NCBI GenBank assembly: GCA_035384605.1 | Contig: DAOOIV010000008.1 | Span: 27,259-91,258 of the forward strand | Source of the DNA: Phycisphaerae bacterium | GTDB taxonomy: Bacteria > Planctomycetota > Phycisphaerae > UBA1845 > PWPN01 | Length of the DNA stretch: 64,000 nucleotides | Reading direction: 5' to 3' | Shown here: piece by piece, positions 14,284-21,509 of the stretch | How the letters are laid out: each line of letters opens with the position of its first letter | How positions within the stretch are numbered: the stretch's first letter is position 1 | Made by a program: the position numbers and the translations under genes | Notes under the pieces: generated by a model | The model's database searches: none | Told to the model about the DNA's origin: nothing | The model's input: only the letters and a program-made list of their open reading frames with translations

Positions 14284-15117
14284 ATGCTGTCAATCACCGT
14301 ACTGGTCGAGAATACCGCCAACCGCTTGAATCTGCTGGCCGAGCACGGACTGGCCTTCTGGATCGAACGAGACGGCCGTCGCATTCTGTTCGACACGGGC
14401 CAGGGCTTGGCGATGCAGCACAACGCGGCGGTCCTGGGTATCGATTTGTCCGCCGTCGATGAGATCGCCCTGAGCCACGGCCACTACGATCACACCGGCG
14501 GACTGGCGGCGGCATTGTCGAACTTCAGGCAGGCGAAGGTGTACGCGCACCTCGCGGCCTTTCGCACGCGATTCGTCAAGGATCACGACGGCCAGGTGCG
14601 TCCCGTCGGTGCTCCCGTCGAATCCCGCGACTGGTTGAGTTCCCGCGTCGGGCAGATGATCGCCACCAGGGGCGGACCTGTCGGCTTGGGCGGCGGCATC
14701 TGGCTCACCGGTGAGATACCCCGCCGGAATGAGTATGAGGACACGGGGGGCGCATTCTACCTCGACGAGGCCTGCACCGCAGCAGACCTGGTCATCGATG
14801 ACCAGGCAATGTTCATCGAGACAACCAAAGGGCTCGTCGTATTGCTGGGCTGCGCGCATGCCGGCGTCGTGAACACGCTGGAGCACATTCGCGCAGCCAC
14901 CGGCGAGGCCCGCATCCACGCGATCATGGGCGGGATGCATCTGTTGGCCGCCGGGGAGCGACGCATGGCTGAGACGGCCGCGCGGTTGTCGAGCCTGAAT
15001 ATCGAGCACGTAGGCCTCGGCCACTGCACCGGATTTGCGGCCATGGCAAGACTTCACCGGGAACTCCCAAGTCGGTGCTTTCATTGCGTGACTGGAACGC
15101 GTTTGGTGTTCGACTGA
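14284..15117 (+). CDS. MBL-fold metallohydrolase
   Basis: 277 residues from ATG 14284 (MLSITVLVENTANR, the usual family start); an in-frame ATG at 14233 adds 17 residues with no better ribosome binding site. Metal ligands: LSHGHYDHTGG (about 71-81), LLGCAHAGVVN and a late GHCTG. This is the branch annotated as beta-ribofuranosylaminobenzene-5'-phosphate-synthase-like hydrolases, whose true substrates are mostly unknown. Genes of this type are frequent beside NifX-like and TrmO-like genes in anaerobes. It follows the thioesterase on the same strand. Confidence 0.9.
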   Translation: MLSITVLVENTANRLNLLAEHGLAFWIERDGRRILFDTGQGLAMQHNAAVLGIDLSAVDEIALSHGHYDHTGGLAAALSNFRQAKVYAHLAAFRTRFVKDHDGQVRPVGAPVESRDWLSSRVGQMIATRGGPVGLGGGIWLTGEIPRRNEYEDTGGAFYLDEACTAADLVIDDQAMFIETTKGLVVLLGCAHAGVVNTLEHIRAATGEARIHAIMGGMHLLAAGERRMAETAARLSSLNIEHVGLGHCTGFAAMARLHRELPSRCFHCVTGTRLVFD

Positions 15118-15131
15118 ATCCTTGGAACCTT

Positions 15132-15217
15132 GCGGCCAGATATCTGTGCGGCTTGCGCGCATGTTTCTGGATCGCAAAACGTTTGGTTTGCGGCCCGCAA
15201 AAAGGCGGTCCGCCTTA
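15132..15217. repeat. Dispersed 85-bp repeat, copy A
   Basis: About 86 bases shared with 19304-19389 and 56215-56299. The core reads GCGCATGTTTCTGGATCGCA, and the end is the near-perfect palindrome AAGGCGGTCCGCCTT (15203-15217 region). All three copies have the same orientation. It fills the gap between the MBL gene and the peroxiredoxin gene. Confidence 0.8.
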
Positions 15218-15233
15218 GGAAGGAGCAACATTC

Positions 15234-15908
15234 ATGTGCTGCGAGAACAAGCTTCCGCTGATCGGCGAAAAGGCCCCGTCTTTCAAAGCGGAAACCACCC
15301 AGGGGCCTATCACCTTCCCCGATGATTTCAAGGGCAAGTGGGTTGTGTTCTTCTCTCATCCGGCGGACTTCACGCCGGTCTGCACGACCGAGTTCATGAC
15401 TTTTGCCTGCATGCAGCCGGACTTCGAAAAGCTCAACTGCAAGCTGTTGGGTCTGTCCATTGACAGCACCTACAGCCACATCGCCTGGCTGCGAACGATC
15501 AAGGAAAAGATCGATTACAAGGGCATGAAAGGCGTCGAGATCGACTTCCCCGTCATCAGCGACTTGACGATGGAGGTCTCCAGGGCGTTCGGCATGCTCC
15601 AGCCGGCGGCGAGCAACACCCAGGCAGTGCGGGCGGTGTTTATCATCGATCCGCAGGCCATTGTCAGGGCGATTCTGTACTACCCGCTCAGCAACGGACG
15701 GAACATGGATGAGATCAAACGATTGCTGATCGCCATGCAGACGTCGGACAAGCACAACGTCGCCACGCCGGCCAACTGGCAGCCGGGCGACGACGTTATC
15801 GTGCCCCCGCCGGGATCCTGCGGCACCGCCAAGGAGCGCGTCGAGAAAGCCGCGTCGGATACACGGGTGCTCGACTGGTTCATGACCCTGAGAAAGTGCC
15901 CGAAATGA
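15234..15908 (+). CDS. 1-Cys peroxiredoxin (Prx6 type)
   Basis: 224 residues from ATG 15234 after AGGAG. Reduces peroxides with a single catalytic cysteine: FSHPADFTPVCTTEF (about 40-54) contains the PxxxTxxC motif, and the conserved arginine lies in VRAVFIIDPQ. Length and the C-terminal domain (NVATPANWQPGDDVIVPPPG) fit Prx6-type enzymes. Together with the catalase at the left edge it indicates peroxide defence in an organism with many Fe-S proteins. It follows the MBL gene after a dispersed repeat, so cotranscription is uncertain. Confidence 0.95.
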   Translation: MCCENKLPLIGEKAPSFKAETTQGPITFPDDFKGKWVVFFSHPADFTPVCTTEFMTFACMQPDFEKLNCKLLGLSIDSTYSHIAWLRTIKEKIDYKGMKGVEIDFPVISDLTMEVSRAFGMLQPAASNTQAVRAVFIIDPQAIVRAILYYPLSNGRNMDEIKRLLIAMQTSDKHNVATPANWQPGDDVIVPPPGSCGTAKERVEKAASDTRVLDWFMTLRKCPK

Positions 15909-16141
15909 AACCCGCAGGGGAATGAGAGATCGCCCCTCCGGCGACCTGGGCGGTCGCGCCGGACACGGCCTGGTAAGGAAGCTTGCACGCCAACGATGGT
16001 GCTGTGTATAGATTGTCTCGTTCCGCCCAGGACACAGGATTGATGGCTGCATCGTCCGCTGACGCACTGAGCCCGTAACAACAAATGCGGCTACCGGCTC
16101 TGAAAAACCGGTAGACACCGTCGCGGCGTGCTGGGACGGGT
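15909..16141. other. Intergenic, no feature recognised
   Basis: 233 bases between the peroxiredoxin and TrmO-like genes. A weak inverted repeat (CCTCCGGCGACCTGGGCGG) near 15940 may be a terminator, but it lacks a following T run. Nothing else is supported. Confidence 0.3.
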
Positions 16142-16648
16142 ATGACCATGACCTTGGAAGCAAGACCCATTGGAATCATTCACACTCCGTTTATCCAACC
16201 GGCAGGCACGCCGATCCAGCCGGTGTATGCCGCCTACGCCGAGGGAACCGTCGAGGTGTTCAAGCCCTTCGCGGAAGGGCTTGCGGATCTCGAGGGATTC
16301 GAGCGAATCTGGCTTCTTTATTGGTGCCACTGCTCGGCGGCCCCAAGGATGCGGGTCATCCCTTATCGCGACACACAAGAACGTGGTCTGTTCGCCACGC
16401 GGGCCCCGGCCCGGCCGAACCCCATCGGCCTGTCATGCGTCCGGCTGCTGCGTATCGAAAAAGACGTTCTCCACGTCTGCGAGCTGGACATACTCGACGG
16501 CACGCCGCTGCTGGACATCAAACCTTATGTGCCCGCGTTCGACAGCTTCCCGGACGCTGGAAGCGGCTGGCTGACTGAGGAGCGAACGGGACGGACGATT
16601 GCTGACGACAGATTCCATGTGGACAAGAATCCGACCGATGGACGATGA
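16142..16648 (+). CDS. TrmO / TsaA-like tRNA methyltransferase family protein
   Basis: 168 residues. Characterised TrmO methylates N6 of threonylcarbamoyladenosine-37 in tRNA using SAM. Family motifs: IGIIHTPF near the start, FERIWLLYWCH (about 53-63), ERGLFATRAPARPNPIGLSC (about 80-99) and LLDIKPYVPAFD (about 125-136). It is the short core form without the C-terminal domain of E. coli TrmO; such short forms in anaerobes are often beside NifX-like genes, and some may act on other substrates. The methyltransferase gene follows after 12 bases. Confidence 0.9.
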   Translation: MTMTLEARPIGIIHTPFIQPAGTPIQPVYAAYAEGTVEVFKPFAEGLADLEGFERIWLLYWCHCSAAPRMRVIPYRDTQERGLFATRAPARPNPIGLSCVRLLRIEKDVLHVCELDILDGTPLLDIKPYVPAFDSFPDAGSGWLTEERTGRTIADDRFHVDKNPTDGR

Positions 16649-16660
16649 GGCCGACCAAGA

Positions 16661-17302
16661 ATGAATATGGAACCTGACTACTTTGCCAAAGCCGCCGCGA
16701 CCTGGGACAACGAACCGCGCCGCATCGCCTTGATGAAGGCGGTCGGCGAGGCAATACTTCGCGAAGTGCGACCCACCAGAGAGATGGATGCTCTCGATTA
16801 CGGCTGCGGAACAGGGCTGATTGGCCTCTTCATCCTGCCGCACGTCCGCAGCGTGACCGGGGCCGACAGTTCCTCTGCAATGCTAAACGTGCTTCGCAAG
16901 AAAATCGCCGAGAGCGGCGTCAGCAACATGAGCGTCATCAAGCTCGATCTACAGCACGATCCCCTGCCCGCTGAACGCTATCACCTGATCGTCACCAACA
17001 TGACCCTTCATCACGTTGCCGATGCGGACGCGGTGATGAGGGCTTTCTGTGAACTGCTATGGCCGGGCGGAATGCTGGGCATTGCCGATCTGGACACCGA
17101 GCCGGGCATCTTTCATCCCCCGCACGCCGCCGGCAGCGTGCATCATAACGGATTCGACCGGGGCGAACTCAAGATCCGGCTTGAGGAAATCGGATTTGAG
17201 GAGACCCGGGACACCACTGCTCACACCATTCGCAGGCCCGTGCAGGACGGCAGCGAACACGAGTTCCCGGTGTTTCTGATCACCGCCAGACGCCCGTGCT
17301 GA
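16661..17302 (+). CDS. Class I SAM-dependent methyltransferase
   Basis: 213 residues. The SAM site is ALDYGCGTGLIGLFI (about 44-58), followed by VTGADSSSAML and LIVTNMTLHHVADADAVM (motif IV/post region). MEPDYFAKAAATWDNEPRR at the N-terminus resembles small-molecule methyltransferases such as those acting on quinones or metalloids; the substrate cannot be deduced. It is 12 bases after the TrmO-like gene and ends the rightward series. Confidence 0.9.
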   Translation: MNMEPDYFAKAAATWDNEPRRIALMKAVGEAILREVRPTREMDALDYGCGTGLIGLFILPHVRSVTGADSSSAMLNVLRKKIAESGVSNMSVIKLDLQHDPLPAERYHLIVTNMTLHHVADADAVMRAFCELLWPGGMLGIADLDTEPGIFHPPHAAGSVHHNGFDRGELKIRLEEIGFEETRDTTAHTIRRPVQDGSEHEFPVFLITARRPC

Positions 17303-17345
17303 AAAGAACGGCCGATCACGGGTCTCATCGTGCGCGGGGCCGCGG

Positions 17346-17423
17346 TTACTCCTGGGGTTTCCATCCATAGGTGACGTACTTGTTGTCGAACGTACCGTCG
17401 GCGTACAGGTCAACCGGCCCCAT
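17346..17423 (-). CDS. Possible 25-residue ORF at the end of the phosphatase gene
   Basis: ATG 17423 overlaps the last codons of the phosphatase gene and has AAAGGAG upstream. The product reads MGPVDLYADGTFDNKYVTYG then WKPQE and a TAA stop. Its composition is protein-like rather than antisense-like. It could be a coupled small peptide or the shifted C-terminal end of the upstream protein. Support is limited to the ribosome binding site and composition. Confidence 0.25.
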   Translation of the reverse strand: MGPVDLYADGTFDNKYVTYGWKPQE

Positions 17424-18828
17424 TTCTTCTCCTTTGCTTTGCGGTTTCTGCGGGACGGCGGCGCTCAGGCACGTTGGGCACCTGCTCGATCATCTCATTG
17501 AGCTGGCCGGCTCGTTTCTTCAAGGTGAACGCGTCGTACAGATCGCCGGTGGCCGTGCGGGCCTCGTAACGCAACACGGGGCCGTCGATCGAGACGATCT
17601 GGTAAAGCTGGGTATCCTCGGCCGAGCGGCGGACCTCGGCGCGCGATGCGGGACTGAGATCGTACATCTTCGGGCCGCTCACCGACACCACGTACACCGT
17701 GCCGCCCGAAATTGAGCGCTCACCGGACCCCGTGGTTACGTTTGTCTCGGGCGCCACCAATCCGCTGCGCCCATAGGTGTGATCGTGTCCGGTCAGCACC
17801 AGGTCCACGCCATGACGATCGAACACGGGTTTCCACAGCTCGCGCAGCGGAGTGCTGTCCCGGCCCTTGGCCGTCGAAAAGATGGGATGGTGGAACGTGA
17901 TCACCGTCCAGGTCTTCTTGTTCTCGGAAAGCACCTTGTCCATCCAGCCGACCTGTTCCTCTTGTTTCTCATTGGAGTTGAGCGAAATGATGCGGCAGTT
18001 CTGGTAGTCGATGTAGTAGACCGACTCGGCAAGTCCCTCCGGCCCATTGGCCGGGAACGCGAACTGGACGGCCCAGTGCCGGGACAACCAGCGACGGCTG
18101 GTTCCGTCCTGGTTCTTGGTCGAGGCGTAATCGTGGTTGCCGGGCGTGGCGATGACCGGGACCGTGGCGTTGATCCACGCCCCGGCGGCGAACCACTCGC
18201 CCCACAAGGCGTCGCTCTCCGCGCTGGTGACCAGATCCCCTGCATGTAGCGTGAAGGCCGCACGAGGCGCGTCCGAGTACGCCTGCCGAACGACTCGCGA
18301 CCACATGCTGTGCAGGTCGTTCTGTCCGTCGCCCAAGTAAATGAATGAGAACCGCTCCGGGGCCGCGGAGGCCGTGCGGAACTGGAACCACTCGCTCCAG
18401 TTCTCACCGTCGCCGACACGGTACACGTATCTGGTTGCAGGTTTGAGATCGGTCATTTCGACGCGGTGCATGTGACACTTCGACAGGTCGCACCTGAACA
18501 CCCGGGTGACGGCGTTGACTCGCCGGGCCCGCTGGGGGAACTGCGGCCCGGCCTCCGCCTCGGCGACCTCGCAGTAGGCGAGACTGACCTCCGTTGAGGT
18601 CCGCCAGGTGACCGCCTGCGTCGTGGTGGTGTCGCCTGTCCAGGTCAACACGATGCGATCCGGCATGACTGAAGGCGCATGCTGCACCGCGGCCGGCATA
18701 CGCGGCGGGGCTTCCTGAGCTGAGCTGGGAGCCTGAGCAACCGCCGGCAGCGATGATACGAACAGCCCGATGAATGCTGCCCGAACGATGATCTTCCGCA
18801 AGGTCGTTATGCCTGCCTGATACATCAT
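17410..18828 (-). CDS. Secreted purple-acid-phosphatase-like metallophosphoesterase
   Basis: 472 residues from ATG 18828 after AAAGGACA; a longer frame to 18924 lacks support. A signal peptide (IIVRAAFIGLFVSSLPAVAQA) is followed by a fibronectin-like PAP N-domain (DRIVLTWTGDTTTTQAVTWR then LKPATRYVYRVGDG) and the catalytic domain: YLGDGQND, HAGDLVTS, TPGNHDYAS, FHHPIFS and GHDHTYGR. All metal ligands appear present, so it should be an active exported phosphoesterase. The C-terminal 40 residues are basic and unstructured. It faces the preceding methyltransferase gene tail to tail. Substrate unknown; phosphate scavenging is a reasonable guess. Confidence 0.92.
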   Translation of the reverse strand: MMYQAGITTLRKIIVRAAFIGLFVSSLPAVAQAPSSAQEAPPRMPAAVQHAPSVMPDRIVLTWTGDTTTTQAVTWRTSTEVSLAYCEVAEAEAGPQFPQRARRVNAVTRVFRCDLSKCHMHRVEMTDLKPATRYVYRVGDGENWSEWFQFRTASAAPERFSFIYLGDGQNDLHSMWSRVVRQAYSDAPRAAFTLHAGDLVTSAESDALWGEWFAAGAWINATVPVIATPGNHDYASTKNQDGTSRRWLSRHWAVQFAFPANGPEGLAESVYYIDYQNCRIISLNSNEKQEEQVGWMDKVLSENKKTWTVITFHHPIFSTAKGRDSTPLRELWKPVFDRHGVDLVLTGHDHTYGRSGLVAPETNVTTGSGERSISGGTVYVVSVSGPKMYDLSPASRAEVRRSAEDTQLYQIVSIDGPVLRYEARTATGDLYDAFTLKKRAGQLNEMIEQVPNVPERRRPAETAKQRRRNGAG

Positions 18829-18899
18829 TGTCCTTTCCCGCCTGACGGCGTGCTTTCGGAGCTTGGTCGGAGCATTGTACACGCAAACTCGCCGGCTGC

Positions 18900-18925
18900 C
18901 ATGCCCGCGGCTTTGCCCGGGCATG
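18900..18925. repeat. Hairpin with GGCTTTGC loop, copy 1
   Basis: Stem CATGCCCG / CGGGCATG around CGGCTTTGCC. The same loop and CATG ends recur at 19748-19773, and a related stem-loop is at 63932-63948. The two copies here bracket the region containing the truncated element gene. Confidence 0.5.
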
Positions 18926-19303
18926 CGCCTATAGGTGGATTCTAGAGTCTATTCCTGTCATTCCTGCCGGGATGCTCTCCATTCGGATTGGGACATTCGG
19001 GATCGCCGCGCCGGACCCCCGGCGAGGGCGACCTCTGGCGAGCCGACGGGCCGTCGTCAACCTCATTGCCGGCGCCACCAAACGGACAGGACCGATCGTT
19101 CGTGCAGCCCCCGACACTCAGAGGTATGATACTGCCCTCAAGGTGATCGATGACGAACTGGCCTGCCGGCTCATGATCGTTTGCACGGCGACCAGAACGA
19201 CTCAATCCTGCCGCGCCGTCGAATTCGTTCAAGTCATTCTTGAGCGCGGCCTTGGTTCGCCCCAGAAAATCGAGGGGACAAGCCCCTCGGCTCGTGAGAA
19301 CCT
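18926..19303. other. Intergenic, remnant-like sequence
   Basis: No gene is supported. The minus-strand frame of the truncated element gene runs through this stretch to 18942, but the residues have random antisense-like composition and do not resemble the element family. Confidence 0.3.
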
Positions 19304-19389
19304 CGCGGCCGGACGCCTGTGCGGCTCGCGCGAATGTTTCTGAGTCGCAGTGTGCTTGGCTCGCGGTCCGCAAAAAGACGGTCCGCCTT
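19304..19389. repeat. Dispersed 85-bp repeat, copy B
   Basis: Same repeat as 15132-15217 and 56215-56299, with a few more differences (GACGGTCCGCCTT in place of GGCGGTCCGCCTT). It lies immediately at the point where the element-type gene at 19398-19625 loses its family similarity, suggesting that insertion or recombination at the repeat broke the gene. Confidence 0.75.
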
Positions 19390-19397
19390 GGATGGAT

Positions 19398-19625
19398 GAA
19401 CGGCCGACCGGCTCGCCGGGCCGTGGCTTGGGCGTGCCGTTTGACCTTCTCGGACTGGCGGGTGACGAACGCTCCGAAGTCCTTGATCAAAGTGCCCTGC
19501 CGGGCTATGAATTGTTCCATGGCCTCGGGCCGGCCCAGGGGCAGATGGCCCTTGAACAGGATCCGGTCGAAGCAGGAAATCGTGCCAGTGATCTGGGCCT
19601 GATGCTTGTCGATGAATCGTTCCAC
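19398..19625 (-). pseudogene. N-terminal fragment of a recurrent element-type hypothetical protein
   Basis: GTG 19625 with AAAGGAG upstream starts MERFIDKHQAQITGTISCFD then RILFKGHLPL and LIKDFGAFVTRQSEKVKRHA. I recognise this opening as that of a protein of several hundred residues found in many copies in planctomycete and acidobacterial genomes and suspected to be element-encoded. The likeness ends after about 76 residues (RAGRPF), exactly where the dispersed repeat begins; the open frame continues to 18942 with unrelated sequence. It is a truncated remnant. Confidence 0.6.
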
Positions 19626-19747
19626 GGCGTTCTCCTTTCCATGGTTTCATAAACCTTACCACGGTCAGGTAAGAACGCCGTCTTTGCTATAGGGGCTTAC
19701 CAAGCCCTCTTTGGTTGCGGCCGAAGGCCGCCTTGGAACTCGGGTGT

Positions 19748-19773
19748 CATGGCCACGGCTTTGCGTGGCCATG
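19748..19773. repeat. Hairpin with GGCTTTGC loop, copy 2
   Basis: Stem CATGGCCAC / GTGGCCATG around GGCTTTGC, in the same orientation as 18900-18925. It lies 28 bases before the sulfatase start, so it could affect that gene's transcript as a 5' hairpin. Confidence 0.5.
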
Positions 19774-19800
19774 CATGAACTCAAAGACAGGAAAGACGCG

Positions 19801-21420
19801 ATGAGACAACTGAGTTCGGCGGTATTCCTGTTGCTTGGCCTGATCGCGGCAACCCAAACCGCCAATGCCGCCGACCTTCCGAACGTCTTGTGGATCTCCT
19901 GTGAGGACGTCTGCCCCGATTTGGGCTGTTACGGCGACAAGTACGCCCGGACGCCGAACATCGACAAACTGGCCCGTGAAGGCATTCGCTACACGCATGC
20001 GTTCTCGGTTTCCGGCGTTTGCGCCCCCAGTCGTTCGGCCATCATCACGGGCATGTACCCTACCACCATCAGCACGCACCACATGCGATGCAAGGCCGTG
20101 CCGCCGGCCTGCGTGAAGTGCTTCACCGAATACCTCCGGTCCGCCGGCTACTACTGCACCAACAACTCCAAGACCGACTACAACTTCGACGCCCCCGTGA
20201 CCGCGTGGGATGAATGCAGCAACAAGGCCCATTGGCGCAACAGGACGCCGGGGCAGCCGTTTTTCTCCGTGTTCAATCTGACCGTGACCCACGAGAGCCA
20301 GATTCGCTGCTCGCCCGAGCAATTCGCCCGGCACATGCAGAAGGTCGCCCCCGAGCATCGCCATGACCCTGCCAAAGCGGTTCTGCCCCCCTACTATCCC
20401 GACACCCCGATCGTGCGCAACGACTGGGCCCGCTACTACGATCTGATCACCGCCATGGATCTTCAGTTGGCCGACCTGCTCAGACAACTGGAGGAAGACG
20501 GCCTGGCAGACAAAACCATCGTCTTCTTCTTCGGCGACAACGGGCGCGGCCTGCCGAGGGCCAAGCGGTGGCTCTACGACTCGGGAATACACGTTCCGCT
20601 GGTGATTCGCCTGCCGGACCGCAAGGATGCCGGCACGGTGTGCGATGACCTGATCAGTTTCATCGATTTCGGGCCCACCGTGCTCTCGCTGGCGGGGGTG
20701 AAGGTGCCCGCTCACATGCAGGGGCAGCCGTTCCTCGGCGGGCAGAGGGCCGGGCCTCGCCAATACGTTTTCGCCGCACGCGACCGCATGGACGAGACCT
20801 ATGACATCATCCGGTCCGTTCGAGACAAGCGGTTCAAGTACATCCGCAACTTCAAGCCCGGGCGTCCTTACGCCCAGTACATCGACTACATGGAAAAGAT
20901 GCCGACCATGCAGGAGATGCGCCGGCTCAACAAGGAAGGTACGCTGACCGGACCCCGGAAAACCTTCTTCCTGCCCGAAAAACCAGAGGAAGAGCTTTAT
21001 GACTGCATCAATGACCCGCACGAGATCACGAACCTGGTGAATCTGCCCGAGCACCGCGAGAGACTGATCGAAATGCGCAAGGTCCTGGAGAAATGGATGG
21101 ACGACACCAGGGACCTTGGTCTGATTCCGGAAGAGGAACTGAACGAGCGCATGCGACCCGGCGGCAGATGGGCCGTGACCGCCGCACCGGTGATGGAACC
21201 TCCCGGTGGCAGCCATCGGGGGCCTGCCTCGATCACGATCTTCTGTCCGACCGAGGCGGCATCCATCGCCTGGACCTGTGAAGAGGGCGAGCAAGCTCAT
21301 TGGAGGCTGTACTGCGAGCCGATCCGGCTGAGTCACACCGCCACCGTCAGAGCCAAGGCTGTCCGGCTCGGGTACAAGGAGAGTCCGGAAGTCCGGGCAG
21401 AGTACCGAATCGAGCAATAG
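19801..21420 (+). CDS. Secreted arylsulfatase-family sulfatase
   Basis: 539 residues from ATG 19801, with a signal peptide (AVFLLLGLIAATQTANA). Metal and catalytic residues: WISCEDVCPDLGCYGD, the formylglycine motif GVCAPSR (Cys74, the residue converted by the maturation enzyme), NNSKTDYNF and FFFGDNGRG. The last 80 residues (after AVTAAPVMEPPGG) resemble a CHB_HEX_C-type beta domain found on planctomycete sulfatases and glycosidases. It desulfates a sulfated sugar outside the cytoplasm. The symporter gene 90 bases downstream suggests uptake of the product. Two formylglycine-enzyme-fold proteins could be maturation factors in principle, but the one at 35789 has a different context. Confidence 0.93.
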   Translation: MRQLSSAVFLLLGLIAATQTANAADLPNVLWISCEDVCPDLGCYGDKYARTPNIDKLAREGIRYTHAFSVSGVCAPSRSAIITGMYPTTISTHHMRCKAVPPACVKCFTEYLRSAGYYCTNNSKTDYNFDAPVTAWDECSNKAHWRNRTPGQPFFSVFNLTVTHESQIRCSPEQFARHMQKVAPEHRHDPAKAVLPPYYPDTPIVRNDWARYYDLITAMDLQLADLLRQLEEDGLADKTIVFFFGDNGRGLPRAKRWLYDSGIHVPLVIRLPDRKDAGTVCDDLISFIDFGPTVLSLAGVKVPAHMQGQPFLGGQRAGPRQYVFAARDRMDETYDIIRSVRDKRFKYIRNFKPGRPYAQYIDYMEKMPTMQEMRRLNKEGTLTGPRKTFFLPEKPEEELYDCINDPHEITNLVNLPEHRERLIEMRKVLEKWMDDTRDLGLIPEEELNERMRPGGRWAVTAAPVMEPPGGSHRGPASITIFCPTEAASIAWTCEEGEQAHWRLYCEPIRLSHTATVRAKAVRLGYKESPEVRAEYRIEQ

Positions 21421-21509
21421 GCGTGCGCTACGATTGCTCGCTGACGAACTCGTATCCGCCGAAAGAGGTGGGGCAAGCAACTTGCGACCCGTCAGCGTGA
21501 GGTAACAGA

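Noticed and set aside
15081..16163. 360-residue minus-strand frame across the peroxiredoxin gene
   Set aside because: Antisense to a clear peroxiredoxin; composition is Arg/Gly/Leu-rich. Only its end over the dispersed repeat resembles other reverse frames, because the repeat recurs.
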